Shown here: piece after piece, positions 7,938 through 16,548 of the stretch
Position numbering within the stretch: position 1 is the stretch's first letter
Layout of the letters: every line of letters begins with the position of its first letter
Source of the DNA: Paenibacillus amylolyticus
GTDB lineage: Bacteria; Bacillota; Bacilli; Paenibacillales; Paenibacillaceae
Length of the DNA: 64,000 nt
NCBI RefSeq assembly: GCF_003719335.1
Contig: NZ_RIAS01000022.1
Coordinates: 1-64,000 of the forward strand
Reading direction: 5' to 3'
The notes under the pieces: generated by a model
The model's input: the letters and a program-made list of their open reading frames with translations, nothing else
The model's database searches: none
What the model was told of the DNA's origin: nothing
Translations under genes and position numbers: made by a program

Positions 7938-8804
7938 TTATGATCTTCTCCGTAAGCCGGGAGAACGATATAACATTGCATCACACATGTCCACCGTCCG
8001 CCGAATCGGCTTCACATCATGGACCCGTACCAGCTGGCAGCCTTGGGCAATGCCAAATGCAACCGTTGCCGCCGTGCCTTCCAGCGTATCATTAGCACCT
8101 ACATCCAGCGTGTGCTGGATGAATCTTTTGCGGGATGTAGCAAGCAGCACCGGATAACCCAACTCGTTTAACAGGCCGAGAGAAGACATCAACTTCAGGT
8201 TCTCCGAGAGATCCTTCACAAAACCAATCCCTGGGTCCAATATAATCTGATGTTCCTCTACACCCGCTGCAAGTACAAGCTGAACGCTGTCCTGCACATC
8301 ACGTACAACATCAAGCAGGTAATCGTTGTAGTCCCTTGCCTGACGGTTATGCATCAGAATAATGGGACAGCCCAGTTCAGCTGCCGTCCGCGCCATCTCC
8401 GGGTCAGCCTTCGCCCCCCATACATCATTGATAATATGGGCCCCTGCCTGAATGGCTTGACGGGCAACATCTGCCTTGTACGTATCCACAGAGATCGGAA
8501 TATGCGGCGCCTCTGCACGCAAGGCTTCGATCACTGGTATAATTCGGTGAAGTTCCTCATCTGCACTGACCACCTCTGATCCCGGACGGGTGGATTCTCC
8601 GCCGATATCAATTAAATCCGCACCGTCCTCCATCATTTGTTTCGCATGGGCTACTGCTCGCTCCACATTAATGTAGCGCCCGCCATCCGAGAACGAATCT
8701 GGCGTAACGTTCAAAATGCCCATAATCTGTGTCCGAGATCCCAGCGTAATTGAAGCTGGTCCCCATTCGTATTTCCGTTCATAGATGACTGGTGTAAGTG
8801 TCAT
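7938..8804 (-). CDS. folP: dihydropteroate synthase
   Basis: This 288-residue TIM-barrel enzyme joins p-aminobenzoate to hydroxymethyl-dihydropterin pyrophosphate; it is the sulfonamide target. Signature 1 is IMGILNVTPDSFSDGG (residues 27-42) and signature 2 is LIDIGGESTRPGS (about 64-76). The C-terminal TSRKRFIQ carries the conserved phosphate-contacting Ser-Arg-Lys. Its ATG overlaps the pabC stop codon (ATGA), so the two are translationally coupled. It belongs to the folate operon. Confidence 0.97.
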   Translation of the reverse strand: MTLTPVIYERKYEWGPASITLGSRTQIMGILNVTPDSFSDGGRYINVERAVAHAKQMMEDGADLIDIGGESTRPGSEVVSADEELHRIIPVIEALRAEAPHIPISVDTYKADVARQAIQAGAHIINDVWGAKADPEMARTAAELGCPIILMHNRQARDYNDYLLDVVRDVQDSVQLVLAAGVEEHQIILDPGIGFVKDLSENLKLMSSLGLLNELGYPVLLATSRKRFIQHTLDVGANDTLEGTAATVAFGIAQGCQLVRVHDVKPIRRTVDMCDAMLYRSPGLRRRS

Positions 8805-9694
8805 GAAGTATACCCCGCTTTCTCCCGGTACATACGCAGTAGCACTGCGGTTACCGGACCAATCCGTCCATTACTGATCGTTGTTTCTGTGCCGCTCAGA
8901 TCCCGCAACGTCGTCACCGGCACGAGTTCAGCCACGGAACCCGTCAGAAAAATTTCATCTGCTTGTTGCAGATCCTCCCATGGTGACTGCACTTCTATGC
9001 AAGCAATGCCTTGATCTGCGGCAATCTCCATGACCACCGCTCTAGTGATACCTGGAAGAATGCCTGTAGATAGCGACGGGGTGTAGAGGACTTGCTCTCG
9101 CACCCAAAATACATTGCTGACAATACCCTCCGCAACATAATCGTCGCGTGTAAGCTGTAATCCTTCTGCGCTCCATATTCGCTGGTCTTGCTCGCCATAA
9201 CCGTTTAATTCACGTTTCGCCAAGATACTGTTCATGTAGTGAAGCGACTTAAACCTGATCTGGCTTTCCGGTGTATTGCGCGGTGTGGACAGACGTTGCA
9301 GCATTTTACCCCTCTCATACAGAATAGAAGATGGTTCGGGTAGTGATTTTGCCAGTACGATATGTTTGGGGTCTGTATAATCCCCCGAAGGTAGTCCAAG
9401 CGGCGCTTCACCAGCAGATACTGTATAACGTACGTACGCATCCTTAAGTTCATTTCCCTGCATCAGACGGGATATCCAGCCTTTGACTTCCTCTGCTGTC
9501 ACTGTGAAAGGAATGCCCAACTCTTCACAGCCTGAAGCCATGCGCTCCAGATGCCTTTCCAGAAGGAAGGGTACGCCTTGGTATGTTCGAAAGGTCTCAA
9601 ACAGCCCAAGTCCGTACAAAAAGCCGTGATCCGTTACAGGAACCACGGCTGACGCCAGTTGAACCAGTTCTCCGTTAATCGCGGCATATTGCAT
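8801..9694 (-). CDS. pabC: aminodeoxychorismate lyase
   Basis: This 297-residue PLP fold-type IV enzyme releases pyruvate from 4-amino-4-deoxychorismate to give p-aminobenzoate. The Schiff-base lysine is K149 in RFKSLHYMNSILAK; the cofactor-phosphate region is GITRAVVMEIA. It is related to branched-chain and D-amino acid transaminases, but the operon position (pabB, pabA, pabC, folP) supports this assignment. The start at 9694 lies 1 nt after the pabA stop; the frame is open further upstream but overlaps pabA. The 3' end overlaps folP by 4 bp. Confidence 0.95.
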   Translation of the reverse strand: MQYAAINGELVQLASAVVPVTDHGFLYGLGLFETFRTYQGVPFLLERHLERMASGCEELGIPFTVTAEEVKGWISRLMQGNELKDAYVRYTVSAGEAPLGLPSGDYTDPKHIVLAKSLPEPSSILYERGKMLQRLSTPRNTPESQIRFKSLHYMNSILAKRELNGYGEQDQRIWSAEGLQLTRDDYVAEGIVSNVFWVREQVLYTPSLSTGILPGITRAVVMEIAADQGIACIEVQSPWEDLQQADEIFLTGSVAELVPVTTLRDLSGTETTISNGRIGPVTAVLLRMYREKAGYTS

Positions 9695-9695
9695 G

Positions 9696-10274
9696 TTATA
9701 CGTTCGCTTTTTGTTGTGATAGGAAATTGCGAAGCATCTGATGGCCATGATCTGTAATGATGGATTCCGGGTGGAACTGTACCCCTTCAATCGCATATGT
9801 TTTGTGACGCAGGCCCATAATCTCTCCCTCAGCTGTTTCCGCTGTAATCTCCAGACAATCCGGCAGGCTGCTGCGTTCCACGATCAAGGAATGATAACGA
9901 GTTGCTGTAAACGGAGAAGGTAACCCCGTAAACACCGAAGTACCCTGGTGATGCATCTCCGATGTTTTACCATGCATCATCCGATCCGCTCGAATGACAT
10001 TGCCTCCAAACGCCTGCCCAATCGCCTGATGTCCAAGACAAACGCCAAAGATGGGAATGCTTCCTTTGAAATGATCGATAACCGCCAAGCTGATCCCCGC
10101 TTCATTCGGTGTGCATGGACCTGGAGAGATCAGAATATGATCCGGTGCCAGTGCTTCAATACCTGCCAGATCAATCTCGTCATTGCGGCGAACTTCCACC
10201 GTTTCCCCCAATTCACCCAGATATTGAACCAGGTTGTAGGTGAAGGAATCGTAATTGTCGATAACCAGAATCAT
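9696..10274 (-). CDS. pabA: aminodeoxychorismate/anthranilate synthase glutamine amidotransferase subunit
   Basis: This 192-residue class I glutamine amidotransferase supplies ammonia to PabB. The catalytic cysteine is C79 in FGVCLGHQAIG, and the His-Glu pair lies in VQFHPESI near residue 167. The start at 10274 has a GAGGAGGAG site immediately upstream; an alternative start six codons earlier lacks one. In Bacillus this subunit also serves tryptophan synthesis (PabA/TrpG dual use); whether it does so here cannot be seen. Confidence 0.95.
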   Translation of the reverse strand: MILVIDNYDSFTYNLVQYLGELGETVEVRRNDEIDLAGIEALAPDHILISPGPCTPNEAGISLAVIDHFKGSIPIFGVCLGHQAIGQAFGGNVIRADRMMHGKTSEMHHQGTSVFTGLPSPFTATRYHSLIVERSSLPDCLEITAETAEGEIMGLRHKTYAIEGVQFHPESIITDHGHQMLRNFLSQQKANV

Positions 10275-10325
10275 AGGTCTGCTCCTCCTCATATTCCACC
10301 GCAGATTACGGCGGATGCCTTGTTT

Positions 10326-11981
10326 TTATTTTAACTTATTAAGTTTAACTGCTTCATTCCGTTCTCTTCGGGTATTTCCTGCTCTCGTTTTGGTTACTCC
10401 TGCCGATGCCTGCGCTGTGTCAGCCTCCGCTCGTTCACTATAGTTCACAGCTCTCATCATTGCTCGGGCCTTGTTGGAACACTCCTTGTACTCGCGATAT
10501 GGATCAGAATCAATGACAATACCTGCACCAGCCTGCACATAACCCGTTCCATCCTTAATGGCAAGAGTGCGTATGACGATATTCAGCTCCATATTGCCAC
10601 TGTAGTCTATCCATCCAATAGACCCTGTATATGGCCCACGTCGAACCGGCTCAAGCTCTTCGATAATCTCCATCGTGCGTACTTTTGGAGCACCCGTTAT
10701 CGTTCCACCAGGAAACGTTGCAGCAATGACATCAAACACAGTTAATCCTTCGGCCAGCCTGCCTTCCACCTGTGAAACCAAGTGCATAACATGCGAATAT
10801 TTCTCGATCGTCATTAATTCAGGCACATGAACTGATCCATACGCAGCAATTCGCCCGATATCATTGCGCTCCAGATCAACGAGCATAATATGCTCGGCCC
10901 GCTCCTTCTCACTGCCAAGCAACTCATCCGCCATCGCCTGATCCTCTGCTTCATCTCGTCCTCTTCTTCTTGTTCCAGCGATGGGCCGCGCACTGACTTT
11001 GCCGTTCTCCACTTTGACTAGCAATTCTGGCGATCCACTGACCAGTTGGAATTCGGGACTGCGAAGCATCCCCATATAGGGTGAGGGGTTTACAACACGT
11101 AGCCATTCATAGATATGCTCGCTACTGGATTGGAGCTGCTTTTCATGCCTAAGGGACAGATTAACCTGAAATACATCGCCCTGCCTGATATATTCTTGTA
11201 CCTGAAGAACAGCTTTTTCAAAATCCTCTTGCGGAAAGGACGTATGCCATCCCTCTGTTTCGCGCTCGGATTCTTCTCTTCGGAGGGCAAGATGAACCTG
11301 CCTGTGGCGGAGTTCCAACGCTTGCTGTTGCTCTTCTGCCTGAGCGAAACCCATAATATGAAGCCAGCGCTGCTGCATGGCTACAGCACGTTTCCCAGCC
11401 GCAGCATAGAGACGCTGCAGATCGGTCTGCTCCTGCTTCTCAGCACTCACTTCCACATGCACCATACAGAAAAGTGCCTGCTGCTCATGGTCGTATGCCC
11501 ATATTTCCTCAAAGCGCATCCACCAGTAATCTGGAAGTGCAGGATTATCCTCAGCAATCGTTGGCAGTTTCTCCAGTGATCTGGCTACATCGTAGCTGAG
11601 GTATCCAGCGCAACCGCCTGCAAAATCTGGTGATCCGTCAACCTTGGGTGCTCGGTAGGGTGACATCCACCGTTTTAACACATCCAGCGGTTTGCCCTGA
11701 TCTGTTCTACTTGTTCCTTGAAACAAGTCATGAATTGTAGCTTCCTGCCCTTTGCCGGAAACGATAGATACCGGATTTAAGCCGAGGAATGTATACCTTC
11801 CGCCTTTTCCATTCTCCAGCACAATTGCATTAGGAGATGCTTGTTGCCATGCTGCCTCCCACGTTAGCGGTAAACCGCCATGATACGGTCCCTCGTCCGA
11901 CTTCGTTATATATGGTAACATTGTCCAGCCTTGTCCAGCCCATACTTCCCAGTCGGCGTATGTTGTCATCAGGTGTGTCAC
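10326..11981 (-). CDS. pabB: aminodeoxychorismate synthase component I
   Basis: This protein of up to 551 residues is a chorismate-utilising enzyme that aminates chorismate to aminodeoxychorismate with PabA. The C-terminal catalytic domain shows GSPELLVKVENGKVSARPIA, then GTRRRGRDEAEDQ, ERAEHIMLVDLERNDIGRI and TFPGGTITGAPKVRTMEII. It is longer than usual because of a charged tail of about 38 residues after the conserved end. The GTG at 11981 and the ATG at 11969 are both possible starts, and neither has a good ribosome binding site. It heads the folate operon; a repeat copy lies directly upstream. Confidence 0.93.
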   Translation of the reverse strand: MTHLMTTYADWEVWAGQGWTMLPYITKSDEGPYHGGLPLTWEAAWQQASPNAIVLENGKGGRYTFLGLNPVSIVSGKGQEATIHDLFQGTSRTDQGKPLDVLKRWMSPYRAPKVDGSPDFAGGCAGYLSYDVARSLEKLPTIAEDNPALPDYWWMRFEEIWAYDHEQQALFCMVHVEVSAEKQEQTDLQRLYAAAGKRAVAMQQRWLHIMGFAQAEEQQQALELRHRQVHLALRREESERETEGWHTSFPQEDFEKAVLQVQEYIRQGDVFQVNLSLRHEKQLQSSSEHIYEWLRVVNPSPYMGMLRSPEFQLVSGSPELLVKVENGKVSARPIAGTRRRGRDEAEDQAMADELLGSEKERAEHIMLVDLERNDIGRIAAYGSVHVPELMTIEKYSHVMHLVSQVEGRLAEGLTVFDVIAATFPGGTITGAPKVRTMEIIEELEPVRRGPYTGSIGWIDYSGNMELNIVIRTLAIKDGTGYVQAGAGIVIDSDPYREYKECSNKARAMMRAVNYSERAEADTAQASAGVTKTRAGNTRRERNEAVKLNKLK

Positions 11982-12007
11982 TGCGGCCCGCCGCCCTTTC
12001 GTGTGTC

Positions 12008-12089
12008 ACTATATAAGTTGGCTATGTAAGTCACACAGTCACCCCAATGGCAGAATAAGCTGTGCAAACAAGTGTTCAACTTATATAGT
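12008..12089. repeat. short copy (82 bp) of the intergenic inverted-terminus repeat
   Basis: Perfect 13-bp terminal inverted repeats (ACTATATAAGTTG at 12008-12020, CAACTTATATAGT at 12077-12089) flank 56 bp. The interior matches both ends of the full copy at 13208-13440 (CCAATGGCAGAATAA on the left, GTTCAACTTATATAGTT on the right) but lacks its middle. It looks like an internal-deletion derivative. It lies between pabB and cysK and in the same orientation as the longer copy. Confidence 0.7.
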
Positions 12090-12141
12090 TCTTATTGTTT
12101 GATAGTATACTAAAGCGCCGTTGCTTTTAAAAGCATTACGC

Positions 12142-12177
12142 AAAAAATCCTCCCTACCCGTCAGGGCAGGAAGGATT
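12142..12177 (-). terminator. terminator of cysK
   Basis: On the minus strand AATCCTTCCTGCCC-tgac-GGGTAGGGAGGATT is followed by a T-run, 60 bp after the cysK stop codon. Confidence 0.85.
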
Positions 12178-12236
12178 GATATAAACTGTTCAGAAACATC
12201 AAGCTTATCCGGTAAAAGATAAGTTCTGTGCCTAAA

Positions 12237-13175
12237 TTACCCTTCGAAATTGTAAAGCGGTGTGCTCAGATAACGTTCGCCATTACTTGGCACAATAACG
12301 ACAACGCGTTTACCTGCACCCAATTGTTTCGCTACTTGAAGTCCAGCGCGAATCGCCGCACCGGATGAAATACCGGATAGAATACCCTCTTCTTTCGCAA
12401 CAGCACGAGCCGTTTCAAATGCATCATCATTCTCGATGTGAATGATTTCGTCATATACTTCTTGATCCAAAATTTCAGGAATAAAGTTTGCTCCAATTCC
12501 CTGAATTTTGTGAGGACCAGGTTTACCGCCAGCCAGAATTGGTGATGCTGCCGGCTCTACGGCCACAATTTTGATCCCAGGAAATGCTTCTTTCAACACT
12601 TCACCCGTACCTGTAATTGTTCCACCAGTACCAATACCCGCAACAAATGCATCAAGTGTACCACCAACAGACTGAATCGCTTCAACGATTTCAGGCCCTG
12701 TCGTTTCACGGTGTATCTTCACATTTGCTTTGTTTTTGAACTGCTCCGCCATGAAGTAGGATGGATTTTCTTTCAACAATTCTTCGGCTTTTTTGACTGC
12801 ACCATTCATTCCTTCTGCTCCAGGTGTAAGTACAAGCTCAGCACCATAAGCACGAAGCAGGTTACGACGCTCCAAGCTCATCGTCTCAGGCATTACAATA
12901 ACAGCCTTGTAGCCTTTAGCAGCAGCAACCATCGCGAGGCCGATCCCCGTGTTACCGCTTGTTGCTTCAATGATCGTACCACCCGGTTTCAGCTTTCCTT
13001 CTTTTTCCGCTTCTTCAACAATGCTAATTGCGATCCGATCTTTAACACTTGATCCTGGGTTCTGGTATTCCAGCTTCACAAATATTTCAGCACTGCCTTC
13101 AGGTACAATATTGTTCAAACGGACAAGCGGAGTACCTCCGATGAGTTCAGTTACGTTATTAACTACTTTAGCCAT
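12237..13175 (-). CDS. cysK: cysteine synthase A (O-acetylserine sulfhydrylase)
   Basis: This 312-residue PLP enzyme makes L-cysteine from O-acetylserine and sulfide. The Schiff-base lysine is K45 in NPGSSVKDRIA; the TSGNTG loop (about 72-77) binds substrate; GTGGTITGTGE binds the cofactor phosphate; SGISSGAAI is near the C terminus. A very good site (AAGGAGGG, 7 nt) precedes the ATG. The gene is flanked by repeat copies on both sides and has its own terminator. Gene order (ftsH, coaX, hslO, yacD-like, cysK, pabB) follows B. subtilis apart from the nad insertion. Confidence 0.97.
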   Translation of the reverse strand: MAKVVNNVTELIGGTPLVRLNNIVPEGSAEIFVKLEYQNPGSSVKDRIAISIVEEAEKEGKLKPGGTIIEATSGNTGIGLAMVAAAKGYKAVIVMPETMSLERRNLLRAYGAELVLTPGAEGMNGAVKKAEELLKENPSYFMAEQFKNKANVKIHRETTGPEIVEAIQSVGGTLDAFVAGIGTGGTITGTGEVLKEAFPGIKIVAVEPAASPILAGGKPGPHKIQGIGANFIPEILDQEVYDEIIHIENDDAFETARAVAKEEGILSGISSGAAIRAGLQVAKQLGAGKRVVVIVPSNGERYLSTPLYNFEG

Positions 13176-13207
13176 ATGAATGCCCTCCTTAGTGGGATGA
13201 ATAATAC

Positions 13208-13440
13208 TTATATAAGTTAAACTAAAGATTTTACACCTTACGCTCCAATGACAGAATAACCTTCCAATCGCTGTTATCCCCAGATTTTTTGATTCCCTTT
13301 AAAAAAGGGGGAAATCCGGTGATAAAGGCGAAGCCTATGCTTCCGATGCAGCTTTCTTGCAGAAAGCTTTTAGCTTCGCTTCTTCAGGTTTTTTCTGTCC
13401 TCTCCGTTATTGTGTGAAAAAACGTTCAACTTATATAGTT
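13208..13440. repeat. full-length copy A of an intergenic repeat with terminal inverted repeats
   Basis: This 233-bp element is bounded by near-perfect inverted ends: TATATAAGTTAAAC (13209-13222) and GTTCAACTTATATA (13424-13436, RC TATATAAGTTGAAC). A second copy at 36170-36399 in the opposite orientation shares long blocks, including GGAGAGGACAGAAAAAACCT, a hairpin around AAGCTTTCTGCAAGAAAGCT, and AAAAAATCTGGGGATAAC. Nested complementary blocks inside the ends could fold as one large stem-loop. There is no open reading frame of note. It lies immediately upstream of the cysK ribosome binding site, so it may be in the cysK leader. Confidence 0.8.
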
Positions 13441-13700
13441 TCCTGTAACATTATGCGATCTGTGCCGATAAGCCTCTGGATGTTTATGAAGAACTGCGGA
13501 AATCCGGTGATTATCCGTTCCTTTCTGCATAAAGAACCACGCATACAGGTGTAGGTAGCGCCGAGTTTTCCGAAAGTATCTTTATCACATTGAAAACATC
13601 TAATTTCTTGCATGTCATGTCTTGATCCATTTATATCCGAGTAAACGAGTAGGTATTTGATTATTTTCATCTTATCAACGTTACACGTCATTGTCAATAT
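13441..13700. other. region with possible degraded coding remnants
   Basis: On the plus strand 13449-13532 encodes 27 residues with protein-like composition (ending CADKPLDVYEELRKSGDYP and a few residues more) between two stops and with no start. On the minus strand 13431-13697 an 88-codon frame contains two Cys pairs (CFQC and a later pair). The two overlap, so at most one is real. I recognise neither. Remnants of a lost gene next to the repeat are possible. Confidence 0.25.
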
Positions 13701-13708
13701 GAGTACTC

Positions 13709-13756
13709 AAAAAAATACTTTGCCTTGGGTCCTTAGACCGTAGACAAAGTATTTTT
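13709..13756. terminator. bidirectional terminator downstream of the parvulin gene
   Basis: AAAAAAATACTTTG on the left pairs with CAAAGTATTTTT on the right, with T-runs on both strands. It ends the coaX-hslO-foldase transcript. Confidence 0.8.
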
Positions 13757-13802
13757 ATCAAGATGCAAGTTCTATAAGACAGGATAGTTATCATTTATCG
13801 TT

Positions 13803-14753
13803 TCAGGAGGCAGGAATTTCGGAGATGATCACAGCCTCGTATTTATCGCGCAGCATCTGCTCTACCTGTGGAAGTGGATCAGCCTGACTTAATGCCAGCT
13901 CCATACGAATCTCTTCATGTACTTCCTTTGCTGACTGCTCCTGGCGTTCCGCTTTGTCATTCAGCTTGATGATTGCATAACCATTCTCAACCTTTACCGG
14001 ACCAGCAATATCACCGATTTTCATATTGGCTGCCCGTTGCAAAATGGATTTAGGTTGGAACGGGTCGTTCTGATCGATCCACCCTAGCTTACCTCCCGCA
14101 TCTCGGGAGTAACTATCCTCTGATTCGGAGCGAGCCATTTCTTCGAAATCTTTCCCGTTCCGAAGCTCCGTCAACATAGCCTCTGAATCAGACTTTTCTT
14201 TCACCACAATAATGGACAGATCATATTTCTCAGGGGTTATATAGTCTTCTCGATGCTCTACCCAGTATTGTTGAATATCGTCATCTTTTACCTGTATACC
14301 TGCGGTAGCAATCTTTTCGAGCAGTAGACGGTAACCTGCCTCTAATTCGAGATCCTGCTTCGACAGACCGAGTTGTGATTTCATCGCATCATAATATGAC
14401 TTCTCTGAATCATACCCATCCATCGCCTCAGCCATTTCTCTTGCGATCTCTTTGGGAGTAACCACCAAATTGCGTTGAAGGGCCTCAGCAAATACCGCTT
14501 TCCGATTCAGCATCTGTAGCAGGATTTCACTACCATAACGTCGTTTTAATGCATCCGTCCAATCTTTATCTGTGATCACTTCACCGTTAATCGTTGCAAC
14601 CGTACTTCCCTCTTCCTTATTGGCATCAAGAGGTTTCTCTGCGTCTTCTTTTCCCTGATGAAGTACCTGCATCGCCATAACTGTACCCATCACGAGCACA
14701 CCAAGTGTCAGAATCACAACGGCTGTCCATAATCCTTTTTCCTGTCTGGTCAT
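13803..14753 (-). CDS. parvulin-type peptidyl-prolyl cis/trans isomerase, membrane anchored (YacD-like)
   Basis: This 316-residue protein has an uncleaved-looking N-terminal membrane segment (about residues 8-30), a SurA/PrsA-like helical region (ATINGEVITDKDW onward), and one rotamase domain at about residues 175-270. That domain contains FEEMARSESEDSYSRDAGGK followed by LGWIDQNDPFQP, and ends GYAIIKLND. It should act outside the membrane in folding of secreted proteins. No lipobox is visible, unlike the second PrsA-like gene at 37.3 kb. The position between hslO and cysK matches B. subtilis yacD. Confidence 0.9.
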   Translation of the reverse strand: MTRQEKGLWTAVVILTLGVLVMGTVMAMQVLHQGKEDAEKPLDANKEEGSTVATINGEVITDKDWTDALKRRYGSEILLQMLNRKAVFAEALQRNLVVTPKEIAREMAEAMDGYDSEKSYYDAMKSQLGLSKQDLELEAGYRLLLEKIATAGIQVKDDDIQQYWVEHREDYITPEKYDLSIIVVKEKSDSEAMLTELRNGKDFEEMARSESEDSYSRDAGGKLGWIDQNDPFQPKSILQRAANMKIGDIAGPVKVENGYAIIKLNDKAERQEQSAKEVHEEIRMELALSQADPLPQVEQMLRDKYEAVIISEIPAS

Positions 14754-14776
14754 ACCTCATCCCGTCCCCGCATCGA

Positions 14777-15667
14777 TCAATTCTTAGCTTGTTCTAGGAT
14801 GGCCTCTAGCTGCTCTTTGTTAAAATCATAAGCTTCATTACAGAATTGGCAGACTACTTCGGCCTGTCCCTCTTCTTCAATTAATTGCTCCAACTCGGAC
14901 TGACCAAGACTGATTAAGGTTTGTTCCAGACGTTCACGAGAACAACTGCAGCTAAAACGAATATCCAGTTCACCCATGACCTGCACATCGGGCAAGAGAC
15001 GGCGTAACAATTCCTCTAGCTCGAGTCCTTCGTTCAACAAGGTTGTCACCGGAGGCAAGGCACCAATAGCATTCTCGATTTCTGTAATCTCGGGATCAGT
15101 GAGGCCTGGGAGAAGCTGAATAATAAATCCGCCCGAAACGATAACCGAGTTATCCGTATCGACGAGTACGCCCACTCCAACCGCCGAAGGCGTCTGTTCC
15201 GACTGTGCAAAATAATACGTAAAGTCCTCGCCCAGTTCGCCCGAGATAATCGGAATACTGCCACGGTATGGGTCTTTCATTCCTAGATCCTTCGTGATAT
15301 TAATGAAACCTTCTGTTCCTACTGCTCCCGCTACATCCAATTTGCCAAAACGATTGCTCGGCAAGTGCACATGCGGATTGGAAACATAACCGCGCACCTC
15401 GCCTTTGGCGTTGGCATCAGCTACGATCTGACCGATTGGGCCATCTCCGTTCACTTGTATGGTTAGTTTTTCATCACCTTTAAGCATCGCACCCATAATG
15501 GCAGCTGTTGTTACTGTACGCCCCATAGCTGCTGTAGCCGTGGGAAACGTATCATGTCTTCTGCGCAGTTCTTCTACCAGGTCTGTGGTCTGAACGGCAA
15601 ACGCTCTTACCTTTCCATTCATTGCTGTACCACGAATCAACCGGTCTTGTTTGTTGTTGTTTTCCAA
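14777..15667 (-). CDS. hslO: redox-regulated 33 kDa chaperonin Hsp33
   Basis: This 296-residue holdase is activated by oxidation of a C-terminal zinc centre. The four zinc ligands are present as CSC (in RFSCSCSRERLE) and CQFC (in VVCQFCNEAYDF). The N-terminal KVRAFAVQTTDLVEELRRRH and GDGPIGQIVADANAKGEVRG are family signatures. The start is taken as TTG at 15667 because AAAGGAGG lies 9 nt upstream; the longer frame to 15694 has no ribosome binding site. It follows coaX by about 100 bp. Confidence 0.96.
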   Translation of the reverse strand: MENNNKQDRLIRGTAMNGKVRAFAVQTTDLVEELRRRHDTFPTATAAMGRTVTTAAIMGAMLKGDEKLTIQVNGDGPIGQIVADANAKGEVRGYVSNPHVHLPSNRFGKLDVAGAVGTEGFINITKDLGMKDPYRGSIPIISGELGEDFTYYFAQSEQTPSAVGVGVLVDTDNSVIVSGGFIIQLLPGLTDPEITEIENAIGALPPVTTLLNEGLELEELLRRLLPDVQVMGELDIRFSCSCSRERLEQTLISLGQSELEQLIEEEGQAEVVCQFCNEAYDFNKEQLEAILEQAKN

Positions 15668-15771
15668 GTCATTCAGCCTCCTTTGGCGTGTCATTTTAAT
15701 ATCCTAACAGAAAAAAACGGCTCAACATTTAAGCTGTAATCCCAGCCTGCTGTATGCCGCCCTTTATATGT

Positions 15772-16542
15772 CTACCTTTCCCGATTCCGCTCATAGATGA
15801 CACGTAGCCCCTCAAGCGTAAGCAGTGGATCAACTTTCTCAATGCTACGGGTTTCTTCTGCAATCAGCGTAGCGAGACCTCCTGTGGCAATGACCATAGG
15901 CTCAGCCTTCATCTCTTCACGGATTCGTTCAACGATGCCGTCCACTTGGCCGGCATAACCATAGATGATACCTGCCTGCATGGCATGCACGGTATTGCGT
16001 CCAATAACCTTCTTCGGCTTCTCCAGCTCAATTCGGGGTAGTTTCGCCGCCCGCTCATAAAGAGCTTCGGTAGCAATGTGAATACCGGGTACAATCGCAC
16101 CGCCCAGGTAATGGCCCTTCTCATCAATACAGTCGAACGTCGTGGCTGTACCAAAATCAACGACCACAAGGGGGCCGCCGTATTTTTCCACGGCCGCCAC
16201 GGCATTTACGATCCGATCCGCCCCTACTTCGCGCGGATTCTCATATCGTAGATTCAGGCCAGTTTTGATACCAGGCCCAACCAGCAATGGTTTTTTGCCC
16301 ACATATTTCACACACATCGTTTCGATGACACTCACCAGTGGTGGAACCACAGATGAAATTATGACACCCTCGATGTCGCGAACAGAGATACCGGACATAT
16401 GAAATAAATTATAAATCAATACGCCGTATTCATCCACTGTGGACTGACGAGATGTGCTCAGACGAAAATGATGCAATAGTTCACGGCCCTGGTATACCCC
16501 AAGTACGATGTTACTATTGCCCACGTCTACGACTAGAATCAA
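15772..16542 (-). CDS. coaX: type III pantothenate kinase
   Basis: This 256-residue enzyme performs the first step of coenzyme A synthesis (ATP plus pantothenate). It belongs to the ASKHA fold: the phosphate loop is LVVDVGNSNIVLGVY at residues 3-17, the pantothenate-binding GADRIVNAVAA lies near residue 100, and VVVDFGTATTFDC near 120 holds the catalytic aspartate. It starts 6 bp after nadC, so it is co-transcribed with the NAD genes here. Confidence 0.96.
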   Translation of the reverse strand: MILVVDVGNSNIVLGVYQGRELLHHFRLSTSRQSTVDEYGVLIYNLFHMSGISVRDIEGVIISSVVPPLVSVIETMCVKYVGKKPLLVGPGIKTGLNLRYENPREVGADRIVNAVAAVEKYGGPLVVVDFGTATTFDCIDEKGHYLGGAIVPGIHIATEALYERAAKLPRIELEKPKKVIGRNTVHAMQAGIIYGYAGQVDGIVERIREEMKAEPMVIATGGLATLIAEETRSIEKVDPLLTLEGLRVIYERNRER

Positions 16543-16548
16543 AGAGGT

